Made by a program: the position numbers and the translations under genes. From contig CP134492.1 in assembly GCA_031761875.1 (NCBI GenBank), positions 1,674,001 to 1,738,000 of the forward strand: DNA of 64,000 nt. Direction: 5' to 3'. Source of the DNA: Bacillaceae bacterium IKA-2 (lineage in GTDB: Bacteria; Bacillota; Bacilli; Bacillales; Anaerobacillaceae). Under the pieces are notes generated by a model. It ran no database searches. It had not been told where the DNA came from and worked only from the letters and a program-made list of their open reading frames with translations. The stretch's first letter is position 1. Each line of letters begins with the position of its first letter. Positions 8,374-16,112 of this stretch are shown here, piece by piece.

Positions 8374-9883
8374 AGTAATTGTTTTTGAAGGAATTGCTCA
8401 ACCAAAACTAGCATGGGCAAAAGAATGGCTAAAAGAACCGAAGAAACTCTATATCAATGGCCAATGGGTAAAAAGTTCAGCTAATGAAACCATTGAATCT
8501 ATTAATCCAGCAAATGGGCAAGTAACAGGATCGATCCACGCATCAACAGAGGAAGACATTAACAAGGCTGTTCAAGCTGCACGAGCTGCTTTTGACAATG
8601 GGCCGTGGCGCGATGTAACGCGAAAAGAGCGTGCCAAAAAGCTTCGTCAAATTAGTGCACTCATTAAAGAACACCAAGCAGAGCTAGCGACACTCGAATC
8701 GTTAGATAATGGAAAACTATATACAGAGGCCTATAACGATGACGTACAAGAAGCATCTGATCTATTTGAATATTATGCAGGTTGGACAGATAAATACTAC
8801 GGTGAGAGCAATCCAGTAGAAGGTGACTTTTTAAGCTATACAACCCGTGATCCTATTGGGGTATGTGGTCAAATCGTACCATTTAATTTTCCGATAGGAA
8901 TGGCTGTTTGGAAGCTTTCACCTGCCCTTGCAATGGGTAATACAGTTGTCTTGAAGCCTTCAAGCACTACATCGTATTCGGCTATTCGTTTAGTCGAGCT
9001 TATTGATGAAGCAGGGATTTTCCCTCCTGGAGTGTTGAATTTAATTCTTGGCAAAGGTTCGATTGGCTCTCACATTAGTCGCCATATGGATGTTGACAAA
9101 ATTTCATTTACCGGTAGTACTCAAGTGGGCAAGAAATTGGTCCATGACTCAGCTGACTCTAACTTAAAACCTTTAACATTAGAGCTTGGAGGTAAATCAC
9201 CGAATATTATTTTCAGTGACGCCCCTGACTTAGAAGCAGCAATTGAACGATCTTTCTACGGATTATTTACCCATAAAGGAGAAAAATGTTCTGCACCTAC
9301 TCGGCTCATCGCACAACGAGATATTTACGATAGAGTTGTAGAAAAGCTTGGTGAATTTGCAAATAACTATAAGTGTGGTGATCCATTTGACCCTGAGAGT
9401 GATCAAGGAGCACAAGTTTCTAAAGCTCATATGGAATCAATCTTAAACTATATTGAAATTGGTAAAAGTGAAGGAGCTCGTCTTGTTGCAGGAGGAGAAC
9501 GTGACATAACTGGTGAAAATGCAAATGGGTATTTTGTCCGACCGACGATTTTTGCTGATGTTGATAACAAAATGACGATTGCACAGGAAGAAATTTTTGG
9601 GCCGGTATTGTGTGTGATCCCTTTTGATACTGAGGAAGAAGCCGTTACGATGGCAAATGACACCATTTATGGGTTAGCTGCGGGGCTTTGGACAAGTGAT
9701 GTGTCCCGTGCTAATCGTGTAGCTAGAAAGCTAGAAGCTGGAATGGTCTTTGTTAATAAATATGGTTGTTATGACTTTGCTAGTCCATTTGGTGGCTGGA
9801 AACAAAGTGGCTGGGGTAAAGAATATGCTGTTCACTCACTACAATCGTATACAAAAACAAAAGCGATATGGATAGCCTTTTAA
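8357..9883 (+). CDS. NAD(P)-dependent aldehyde dehydrogenase, betaine-aldehyde-dehydrogenase-like
   Basis: A full-length (about 508 aa) aldehyde dehydrogenase. It has the cofactor motif FTGSTQVGK, the catalytic Glu in LTLELGGKSPN, the catalytic Cys in GEKCSAPTRL and the C-terminal PFGGWKQSGWG. It oxidises an aldehyde to a carboxylate in the cytoplasm. The probable start is TTG 8357, eight bases after GGAGG; the upstream ATG at 8342 overlaps that ribosome site. It overlaps the end of the lyase gene and precedes the alcohol dehydrogenase by about 30 bases. Together these could convert an alcohol through an aldehyde to an acid, as choline to glycine betaine. The exact substrate is not visible. 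Confidence 0.92.
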   Translation: MTKINEVIVFEGIAQPKLAWAKEWLKEPKKLYINGQWVKSSANETIESINPANGQVTGSIHASTEEDINKAVQAARAAFDNGPWRDVTRKERAKKLRQISALIKEHQAELATLESLDNGKLYTEAYNDDVQEASDLFEYYAGWTDKYYGESNPVEGDFLSYTTRDPIGVCGQIVPFNFPIGMAVWKLSPALAMGNTVVLKPSSTTSYSAIRLVELIDEAGIFPPGVLNLILGKGSIGSHISRHMDVDKISFTGSTQVGKKLVHDSADSNLKPLTLELGGKSPNIIFSDAPDLEAAIERSFYGLFTHKGEKCSAPTRLIAQRDIYDRVVEKLGEFANNYKCGDPFDPESDQGAQVSKAHMESILNYIEIGKSEGARLVAGGERDITGENANGYFVRPTIFADVDNKMTIAQEEIFGPVLCVIPFDTEEEAVTMANDTIYGLAAGLWTSDVSRANRVARKLEAGMVFVNKYGCYDFASPFGGWKQSGWGKEYAVHSLQSYTKTKAIWIAF

Positions 9884-9914
9884 TAAAAATCAGGGAGAAT
9901 TGAGGGGACTAACG

Positions 9915-11081
9915 ATGATAATGAAAGCTGCAGTTATGACAGGTGTAGGAAAACCTCTTGAAATTATGGCGGTCGATCTTGCGGAACCAAAGGCAAATGA
10001 AGTACTAGTGAAAATTGTAGCAACCGGTGTATGCCATAGTGATTTAAATGCATTAAACGATGAAACAACTCCAACTCCAACAATTTTGGGTCATGAAGGA
10101 GCTGGCGTTGTTGCAGCGATTGGTCCGAATGTGTCAAAAGTAAAAGTTGGAGATAAAGTTGCTTTAAGCTGGGTTCCTTATTGCGGAACTTGTGAGTTTT
10201 GTGTTACAGGTGCCGTTCATTTATGTGAATCAGCTTTTGGACCAATGTTTGCTGGTACGCTATTAGATGGAACATGTCGATTAAGTAAAGAAGGAAAAAC
10301 GATTTATCATAATTCCTTGTTATCTACATTTGCAGAATTTGCCGTGGTTCCAGAAATGTCATGTGTTAAGTTGCCAGATGAAATGCCACTCGCACAAGCT
10401 TCATTAATTGGTTGTGGTGTTGCTACTGGTTACGGGGCAGCGGTACATGCAGCAAAAGTGACTCCAGGGTCGACTGTGGCAGTATTTGGTATCGGTGGTG
10501 TTGGAGTTAATGCCATTCAAGGCGCTCGTATTGCGGGTGCTTCAAAAATTATTGCATGTGACGTAAAACCAGCAAATCTAGAAATTGCAAAAAAATTCGG
10601 GGCTACCCATACAGTTAATGTGGCCGAAGAAAATGTTGAAGCAGTCTTGAAAGTGTTAACAAATGGCTTCGGTGTCCATTTTGCGATTGACTGTTCTGGT
10701 CATACAGGTGCAACAGAAACAGCTTGGAAATCAATACGGAAAGGTGGAACCGTTGTCGCTGTTGGTGCCTTTAATTCAACAATGTCATTAAGTATTCCAG
10801 CAGGCGGGTTTCACAGAGTCGGAAAAGTACTAAAAGGAAGTTTCTATGGTGATACACAGCCATTCCGTGATTTCCCAGCGATTGCACAACTATATCTTGA
10901 CGGGAAATTTATGTTAGATGAACTTGTTCTTGATCGGATTAAATTGGAAGACATTAATAATGCATTTGATGCCTTTCAAGATTGCAGCTGTATAAATGTT
11001 GGTCGGTCGGTAATTGAACTATCTGAAGAAGTAGCTGCAAATGTTATTGATGAAGATGAAGAGTTTGATGTTGTTTCATAA
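9915..11081 (+). CDS. Zinc-dependent alcohol dehydrogenase (MDR superfamily)
   Basis: 388 residues of the class III-like zinc alcohol dehydrogenase group. The catalytic zinc ligands are in GVCHSD and LGHEGAG, the structural-zinc Cys cluster is CGTCEFCVTGAVHLC, and the Rossmann motif is VFGIGGVGVNAI. It likely interconverts an alcohol and the aldehyde handled by the upstream dehydrogenase. ATG 9915 is preferred, seven bases after GAGGGG, over the earlier in-frame TTG 9900. A stable hairpin at 11112-11141 follows. It is the last gene of the lyase-aldehyde dehydrogenase-alcohol dehydrogenase run. Confidence 0.92.
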   Translation: MIMKAAVMTGVGKPLEIMAVDLAEPKANEVLVKIVATGVCHSDLNALNDETTPTPTILGHEGAGVVAAIGPNVSKVKVGDKVALSWVPYCGTCEFCVTGAVHLCESAFGPMFAGTLLDGTCRLSKEGKTIYHNSLLSTFAEFAVVPEMSCVKLPDEMPLAQASLIGCGVATGYGAAVHAAKVTPGSTVAVFGIGGVGVNAIQGARIAGASKIIACDVKPANLEIAKKFGATHTVNVAEENVEAVLKVLTNGFGVHFAIDCSGHTGATETAWKSIRKGGTVVAVGAFNSTMSLSIPAGGFHRVGKVLKGSFYGDTQPFRDFPAIAQLYLDGKFMLDELVLDRIKLEDINNAFDAFQDCSCINVGRSVIELSEEVAANVIDEDEEFDVVS

Positions 11082-11111
11082 AGATAAGGAAGCTTTAATT
11101 ATTTCAATAAA

Positions 11112-11141
11112 ATTCGACTACTCCAATGTGAGTAGTCGAAT
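11112..11141 (+). terminator. Stable hairpin after the alcohol dehydrogenase gene
   Basis: A perfect 12-bp stem (ATTCGACTACTC/GAGTAGTCGAAT) with a 6-base loop. The T content after it is weak, so it may attenuate or protect RNA rather than fully terminate before the transporter gene. Confidence 0.7.
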
Positions 11142-11202
11142 ACTAAATATTTTATAACGGTTAGGTTAGATCACAGTATGGATTCATGAAATCTAAATTT
11201 TT

Positions 11203-11216
11203 TGTAAGCGTTAACA
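11203..11216. promoter_or_regulatory. cre box (CcpA operator) before the BCCT gene
   Basis: TGTAAGCGTTAACA with its flanks matches the 16-base CcpA consensus at every position. It lies 24 bases upstream of ATG 11240 and would fall inside the gene if the earlier ATG (11186) were used, which supports the later start. Confidence 0.75.
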
Positions 11217-11239
11217 ATGAGAATAATGGAGGGAATATA

Positions 11240-12802
11240 ATGAAAAATATTAGACATACTGTGTTTTGGCCGCCTTTCCTTTTACTGATTGGAGCAGCTA
11301 TCCTAAGCTTTGCGAGTAAAGATACTTTTGTAAAAGGAACAACAGACGCAAATAATTGGGTTATCGCTAACATGGGATGGTTATTTAGCTTAACAGGATT
11401 ATTGATGGTTGGTGCTTGTGTTGCAGTTTATTTTTCTCCGTTAGGAAATGTCCGTATCGGAGGGGCTAAAGCTAAACCAATGTTAGGTTATGTAAGTTGG
11501 TTTGCGATTACATTAACAACTACGATTGCTACGCTTACGTTTTGGGCATTGGTAGAGCCAGTTTATCATGTGTCATCGCCTCCACTATCATTAGGTATTG
11601 AACCGAATAGTGCTGAAGCTGCCTTGTTTTCAATGTCCACGTTATTTCTACACTGGACTATAACGCCTTATGCAATCTACACTGTTCCTACCATTGTATT
11701 TGCATTTGCCTATTATAATATGCGGAAACCTTATAGCTTGAGCTCCGCCCTGGCACCTCTTCTTGGTGATAAAATGAATAGCAGAACCGGTGCTATCGTC
11801 GATGGAGTTTCTCTCTATACATTGGCCCTTGGTATGGCAGCCTCGATGGGAACAAGTATTTTAAACCTTTCTGGAGGAATTAATCATATTACCGGTATAA
11901 AAAGTACTCCTCTCCTTTGGGGGATCGTCGCTGCTGTAGTTACAGCTACCTTTGTGATTTCGGCTTCAACCGGACTGATGAAGGGAATAAGGGTTCTTTC
12001 TAATATCAACATGAGAGTATTTGTAATTATTACCATATTTGTATTTATAGTTGGTCCTACTACTTATATCTTAAATTTAAGTACAGAATCATTGGGAGTT
12101 TATCTAAGCAACTTTTTCGAGAAAAGTTTATTTACTGGTGGGGCATCAGGAGACCTATGGCCGCAGTGGTGGACAACTTTTTATTGGGCTAGTTGGTTTG
12201 CTTGGGCTCTTGTCATATCACTGTTTTTAGGAAGAATTGCTTATGGTTATAAAGTGAAAACGGTTATATTGGTTAATTTTGTTTTACCTGCAGCATTTGG
12301 AGTGATTTGGATGTCTGTGTTTGGTGGAACTGCTATTTCTATGCAAATGGCAGGAGGAGCTCTTTCCGAGGTAATGGCAAACAATGGACCGGAAGCTGTT
12401 ATCTATGCCGTGTTTGCAGCCTTGCCTTTGTCAAAAATAGTAATTCCATTCTTTATATTTATTGTCTTTATCACTTTTGTAACGGCTTGCGATTCCAATA
12501 TTGCAGCTATGAGTGGAATAAGTTCAACTGGAATTACTCCAGAAAGCCCTGAACCTGGAATCATGATTAAAGTCATTTGGGGTGTTACCGTCAGTATCAT
12601 CTCTTGGACTATGATCAGTTTTGCAAATATCGACGGTGTCAAAATGCTGAACAATCTTGGCGGGGTACCAGCCTTATTTCTATCGTTTCTAGTATTTGGA
12701 TCTTTAATCAAGATCATGATAGCTCCTCATAAATATGATAAAACAGAACAAGAAGACAAAACTGACGATTCTTTATCGCGTGGGAACCAATCTGCATCCT
12801 AA
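11240..12802 (+). CDS. BCCT family betaine/carnitine/choline-type transporter, divergent
   Basis: About 520 residues with roughly 12 hydrophobic segments and BCCT landmarks: FWALVEPVYH, FLHWTITPYAIY, YTLALGMAASMGTSIL, WTTFYWASWFAW with SLFLGRIAYGY, and VTACDSNIAAMSG. The glycine-rich stretch normally just before FW.xxEP in sodium-coupled betaine carriers is replaced by LTTTIATLT, as in the subgroup of exchangers and atypical members. ATG 11240 follows GGAGGG by six bases and lies downstream of a perfect cre box. It probably imports the compound degraded by the three enzymes upstream. Substrate and coupling ion cannot be read from the sequence. Confidence 0.9.
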   Translation: MKNIRHTVFWPPFLLLIGAAILSFASKDTFVKGTTDANNWVIANMGWLFSLTGLLMVGACVAVYFSPLGNVRIGGAKAKPMLGYVSWFAITLTTTIATLTFWALVEPVYHVSSPPLSLGIEPNSAEAALFSMSTLFLHWTITPYAIYTVPTIVFAFAYYNMRKPYSLSSALAPLLGDKMNSRTGAIVDGVSLYTLALGMAASMGTSILNLSGGINHITGIKSTPLLWGIVAAVVTATFVISASTGLMKGIRVLSNINMRVFVIITIFVFIVGPTTYILNLSTESLGVYLSNFFEKSLFTGGASGDLWPQWWTTFYWASWFAWALVISLFLGRIAYGYKVKTVILVNFVLPAAFGVIWMSVFGGTAISMQMAGGALSEVMANNGPEAVIYAVFAALPLSKIVIPFFIFIVFITFVTACDSNIAAMSGISSTGITPESPEPGIMIKVIWGVTVSIISWTMISFANIDGVKMLNNLGGVPALFLSFLVFGSLIKIMIAPHKYDKTEQEDKTDDSLSRGNQSAS

Positions 12803-12820
12803 CCATTTATTCGACGATAC

Positions 12821-12908
12821 GAGGGGACGGTTCTCTTGTTTCATAATATCATTTTGTAATTTTAAGGAAGTCCTATGGGTGAAATATTGCTGTAGGATTT
12901 TTTTTATT
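12821..12908 (+). repeat. REP-like element, truncated copy 3 (left part only)
   Basis: It begins GAGGGGACGGTTCTCTTG and follows the full-length element to its internal hairpin and T-run, then stops. The right two thirds are missing; the junction abuts a small membrane-protein gene remnant. Confidence 0.85.
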
Positions 12909-12926
12909 TCCTTTAAGTGGGAAATA

Positions 12927-13010
12927 ATGGCTGAAGTCTCCTTTAAACTCACATTGCTATTATTTGTCATATTAGCAATAATAAATATCTTCTTTGTTTC
13001 ATTTTTTTAG
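12927..13010 (+). pseudogene. C-terminal remnant of a small membrane-protein gene
   Basis: The 27 codons MAEVSFKLTLLLFVILAIIN and beyond to the TAG at 13008-13010 are nearly identical to the end of the intact small membrane protein at 15779-16060 (MVEAAFKHTILLFVILAIIN). The DNA following the stop also starts alike. The upstream part has been replaced by the truncated REP copy, which marks the breakpoint. Confidence 0.75.
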
Positions 13011-13047
13011 TTAGTGATATTGCATTGAGATCCTAAAAGTAGAAGTA

Positions 13048-13093
13048 CGCCCTGAAGTTCGCTAGATTTCGTCGAAAGATTGCTAGTTAGCAA
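13048..13093. repeat. Dispersed repeat, third family, copy A
   Basis: The stretch CCTGAAG..CGCTAGATTT..CGAAAGATTGCTAGTTAGC is closely matched at 15610-15654 (CCCAAAG..TCTAGATTT..CGAAAGATTACTAGTTAGC), with a shorter relative at 27240-27275. The function is unknown. Confidence 0.55.
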
Positions 13094-13099
13094 TCAACC

Positions 13100-13282
13100 T
13101 TAGCGTGTTAGATAGTTATAAAAACTTTGATTTCGTGTATAAACAAAACCGCCTTCATCCTCTAGTGCGGCTTCTTCTGGCTCATAGAATTGTTGGGCGA
13201 ATTTATTATCAATATCGGTATAGAAATAAGCAATCGGATTTTTGGCGGTTGCTTTTTTGATATGCAAAGAAAGTAAAAGCAA
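13100..13282 (-). pseudogene. Unidentified gene remnant, also present near 27.3 kb
   Basis: A minus-strand frame reads IKKATAKNPIAYFYTDIDNK then FAQQFYEPEEAALEDEGGFV. A second, more decayed copy of the same protein segment lies at 27305-27432. No ribosome site is seen. I do not recognise the family; the two loci look like parallel leftovers of a duplicated accessory gene. Confidence 0.5.
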
Positions 13283-13385
13283 CGCGTCAAAAAGGCAAAC
13301 CTATTCAGTTGTGCTAAGATTATTAAAAACGCAGCTACTATATACGAACAAACTAAATTATTAAAGAATATTGATGGAGGTTATT

Positions 13386-13949
13386 ATGAGTAAAAAAAGG
13401 AAATTGGTATTGTTTATTGCTACAAGCTTAGATGGCTACATAGCTACAGAAAAAGAGTCTTTAGAGTGGTTATTTAATGTTGAGGGTGAAGGGGATAATG
13501 GCTATTCAGAGTTTTATGAAACTGTAGATACAATTTTAATGGGTAAAAAAACATATGATTGGGTATTAAAAAATGTAGATGGCGATTTCCCCTATAAAAA
13601 TAAAGAATGTTACGTATTTACAAGATCTTCTATTAAGGATACTGAAAATGTAAAATTTGTAAATGAAGATGTAGGTAGTTTTACTAATAGTCTAAAAGAT
13701 CAAGAAGGTAAAAATATTTGGATTGTTGGTGGAGGGGATTTACTACACTCTTTTATACAAGAAAAATTAGTTGATGAGTTTATCCTAACGGTTGCCCCAA
13801 CTATAATTGGAAATGGCATTCGGTTATTTAAGGAGGCGAATCATCAATTAGAGCTGTCATTAAAAGGGACAAGACGTTTTAATCAATTTGTTGAATTACA
13901 TTATGTTAAAAAAGGTAGTGAGCCAATTGTACATACAAAAATTAGATAA
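13386..13949 (+). CDS. Dihydrofolate reductase / RibD C-terminal family protein
   Basis: A 187-residue protein with the RibD C-terminal reductase fold: LFIATSLDGYIAT near the start, DTILMGKKTYDW, then NIWIVGGGDLLHSFIQEKLVDEFILTVAPTIIGNGIRLF. Proteins of this group (YyaP/YwjB type) use NADPH, but their substrate is usually unknown. ATG 13386 follows GGAGG by six bases; the preceding ATG overlaps the ribosome site. It is flanked by gene remnants and a REP copy, so it seems to stand alone. Confidence 0.88.
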   Translation: MSKKRKLVLFIATSLDGYIATEKESLEWLFNVEGEGDNGYSEFYETVDTILMGKKTYDWVLKNVDGDFPYKNKECYVFTRSSIKDTENVKFVNEDVGSFTNSLKDQEGKNIWIVGGGDLLHSFIQEKLVDEFILTVAPTIIGNGIRLFKEANHQLELSLKGTRRFNQFVELHYVKKGSEPIVHTKIR

Positions 13950-14064
13950 ACTTGTGACACAGCTTGAAACCCTCCAAAATTCAGAAATAGCAGAAAAAAA
14001 ACTACCAAGTGGCTACCGGCGCAATGACGCTTTAAAGCGCTGGGGGTCAGGCGCTTTTTACTAA
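13939..14064 (+). other. Coding-like remnant after the reductase gene
   Basis: In the frame offset from the reductase the DNA reads LDKLVTQLETLQNSEIAEKK then LPSGYRRNDALKRWGSGAFY and stops. It has no start codon or ribosome site of its own. It looks like the tail of another gene; I do not recognise it. Confidence 0.35.
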
Positions 14065-14072
14065 AATGATAC

Positions 14073-14345
14073 GAGGGGACGGTTCTCTTGTTTCATAATA
14101 TCACTTTGTAATTTTAAGGAAGTCCTATGGGTGAAATATTGCTGTAGGATTTTTTTATTTTCTCTAACTTGTTCATTCTAATATCCCGAAATTCTTTATT
14201 CTCGAGAACGGTACTTGTCAAGATACTTGCCGCTTTTTCCTTTTCAATAGGATAGTTGATTTGTTGTGCAGGGGTTGGGAATCCCTCTATAAATTAAACT
14301 ATTATCTGATGAAATGCGGAAACGCGAGAACCGTCCCCGCGTTTC
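14073..14345 (+). repeat. REP-like element, full-length copy 4
   Basis: Full-length copy with both inverted ends, in the same orientation as all others. It ends about 100 bases before the NERD-domain gene. Confidence 0.9.
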
Positions 14346-14442
14346 ACACGCATTTCAATAAAAGTCGAATTATGGTAAAATTAATGTAAATTATTTACTA
14401 TATTAGTAATTAAATGACTACATATTATTGAGGAGATATTAA

Positions 14443-15498
14443 ATGTTAAAGCATATTATGCAATCCTTTACCGATAAACGTGACATAACTGCACCGATAT
14501 TTAAGAAAGAGTTTGATAATACTCCAGCCTATTTAATCGAACTAGAGAGTTTATTAGGTGACAGTAGTAAGTATTTTAATAATACTCTTGTATCAAAGCA
14601 TATTGATCTTTTTAAACAGGGTTTATTTGGCGAGTCGGCAGTAAATTATGAATTAAAAAATTCAATGCTACCATTTATCGGTTTTCATGATGTCAGCATA
14701 GTTGATGGAGATCTCTCAGCTCAGATAGATTTTATCGTCGTTAGTCATAGTGTCATTTATATTATTGAAACAAAAAAACTATATGGAGATATTGAGATCA
14801 ATTCAAGTGGCGAATTTATCCGTAAGTTTAAAAATAGAAACGGCAGGGTTGTTAAAAGTGAGGGAATGTATAGCCCAATCACGCAAAGCGCCAGACACGT
14901 TAGAATCTTATCTGAATATTTGAAGAAAAATGGTCTTATCCAAACCTTATCGGTGAAATCAATCGTTGTCTTAGCTAATCCGAAATCAATTGTTAATAAA
15001 TCCAAGGCACCAAACGATATCCAAAATTCAATTATTAAAGTAGACCAACTTGTTAGTTTTTTAACAAAAGAATTTGCTACATTAAAAAAGAAAAATTTTA
15101 TGCTTGATAAACAAGTTTATCAAATAGCGGACTTTTTGTCAGAAAATCATAAACCAAAACCATTAGATGTAGATAAATATAAAGTGAAGACAGATGAGGT
15201 TGCAGCTACAGTTGAATCAATACCTGAACCTGAACTAAAACCTGAGCTAGAAGTAGCGGTAATTAAACAATCACATTCAGATGAGGATCTGAGTATTGAG
15301 TTAAAAGCCTACAGATTATCTCAATCAAAAAAAGAACTTGTTAAGGCGTATTTAATCTTCTATAACTCTACCTTAGATGAAATCGTTGCTGAAAAGCCGT
15401 CTAATGCAGTGGAATTATTAAAGATCAGTGGTTTTGGAAAAGTAAAGGTTGAGAAATATGGAGCGGAAATTATAGAAATTGTAAGGAAATATGTTTAG
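14443..15498 (+). CDS. NERD domain protein with C-terminal HRDC domain
   Basis: 351 residues. The N-terminal half has a nuclease-related domain: GLFGESAVNYELK, then SAQIDFIVVSHSVIYIIETKKLYGDIE, where D and the E-x-K pair fit the NERD active-site pattern. A variable, acidic, proline-containing linker (about 240-275) joins a C-terminal HRDC domain (YRLSQSKKELVKAYLIFYNS and LLKISGFGKVKVEKYGAEII), a nucleic-acid-binding module seen in RecQ. The start ATG follows GAGGAG by seven bases. It probably acts on DNA or RNA; no partner gene adjoins it, and REP sequence lies upstream. NERD proteins are often plasmid- or defence-associated, but a role here is only inference. Confidence 0.88.
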   Translation: MLKHIMQSFTDKRDITAPIFKKEFDNTPAYLIELESLLGDSSKYFNNTLVSKHIDLFKQGLFGESAVNYELKNSMLPFIGFHDVSIVDGDLSAQIDFIVVSHSVIYIIETKKLYGDIEINSSGEFIRKFKNRNGRVVKSEGMYSPITQSARHVRILSEYLKKNGLIQTLSVKSIVVLANPKSIVNKSKAPNDIQNSIIKVDQLVSFLTKEFATLKKKNFMLDKQVYQIADFLSENHKPKPLDVDKYKVKTDEVAATVESIPEPELKPELEVAVIKQSHSDEDLSIELKAYRLSQSKKELVKAYLIFYNSTLDEIVAEKPSNAVELLKISGFGKVKVEKYGAEIIEIVRKYV

Positions 15499-15528
15499 AC
15501 TTTAATGTTATATCGTTGAATAAGACAA

Positions 15529-15552
15529 GGGGACAGGTCCCTTTTCCCAGAA
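15529..15552 (+). repeat. Second REP-like family, left end only
   Basis: GGGGACAGGTCCCTTTTCCC is the same end sequence found at 58618 and, inverted, at 53983 and 58971. Only the left end is visible here. Confidence 0.6.
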
Positions 15553-15609
15553 GAATAGTAGGTCAAAGATTTTCTGGTTTGCAAATAAGACCCTGTCACA
15601 CTTAAGGAT

Positions 15610-15702
15610 TCCCCAAAGCTTTCTAGATTTTGCCGAAAGATTACTAGTTAGCGACTATTAAATCTTGTTAGGAACGAAACTTCACTGTGACACCCCGAAG
15701 TT
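15610..15702. repeat. Dispersed repeat, third family, copy B
   Basis: It matches 13048-13093 and continues with CGAAACTTCACTGTGACA and CCCCGAAG, a string that recurs in part near 27236, 38345, 51470 and 58600. No gene is seen in it. Confidence 0.5.
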
Positions 15703-15778
15703 AAAGGAGTATTTCCGATAATGAGATATCTTAAGATATTCAGATAAAATATAAATTTTATAGTGGGAGAGTTTTAGG

Positions 15779-16060
15779 GTGAAAAACAAAAAAAACTTTG
15801 GTTTAATAATTTTATTTCTTTTTTCAATGATGAGCTATCTATTATTTACTAGAAATGAAATGCTAAGTCCCACGGATGCGTTGTTGGGTGCATTAAAATC
15901 ATTTATTATTATTTGGATTTTTAATTTTATTATTGTACTTATACAAAATAAAATGATTGAAAGAACCTGGATAAAAATGGTTGAGGCTGCCTTTAAACAC
16001 ACAATACTATTATTTGTCATATTAGCAATAATAAATATCTTCATTGTTTCATTTTTTTAG
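15779..16060 (+). CDS. Small three-helix membrane protein
   Basis: A 93-residue, very hydrophobic protein from a GTG start preceded by GGGAGAG. Three membrane segments are evident: residues about 7-25, 42-60 and 72-92, with short charged loops. I do not recognise a named family. The 3' end is duplicated as a remnant at 12927-13010, so this gene or a relative once existed at both sites. The gene precedes the nucleotidase by about 50 bases and may share its transcript. Confidence 0.75.
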   Translation: MKNKKNFGLIILFLFSMMSYLLFTRNEMLSPTDALLGALKSFIIIWIFNFIIVLIQNKMIERTWIKMVEAAFKHTILLFVILAIINIFIVSFF

Positions 16061-16112
16061 TTAAATCTAGTTATATTTGTGCGAATAATTAAATAGAAAG
16101 AGGGTTATACAT

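Noticed and set aside
12735-13010. 91-residue frame spanning the BCCT gene end, a REP copy and a gene tail
   Set aside because: It runs across three unrelated pieces. Only the last 28 codons resemble a real protein and these are annotated as a remnant.
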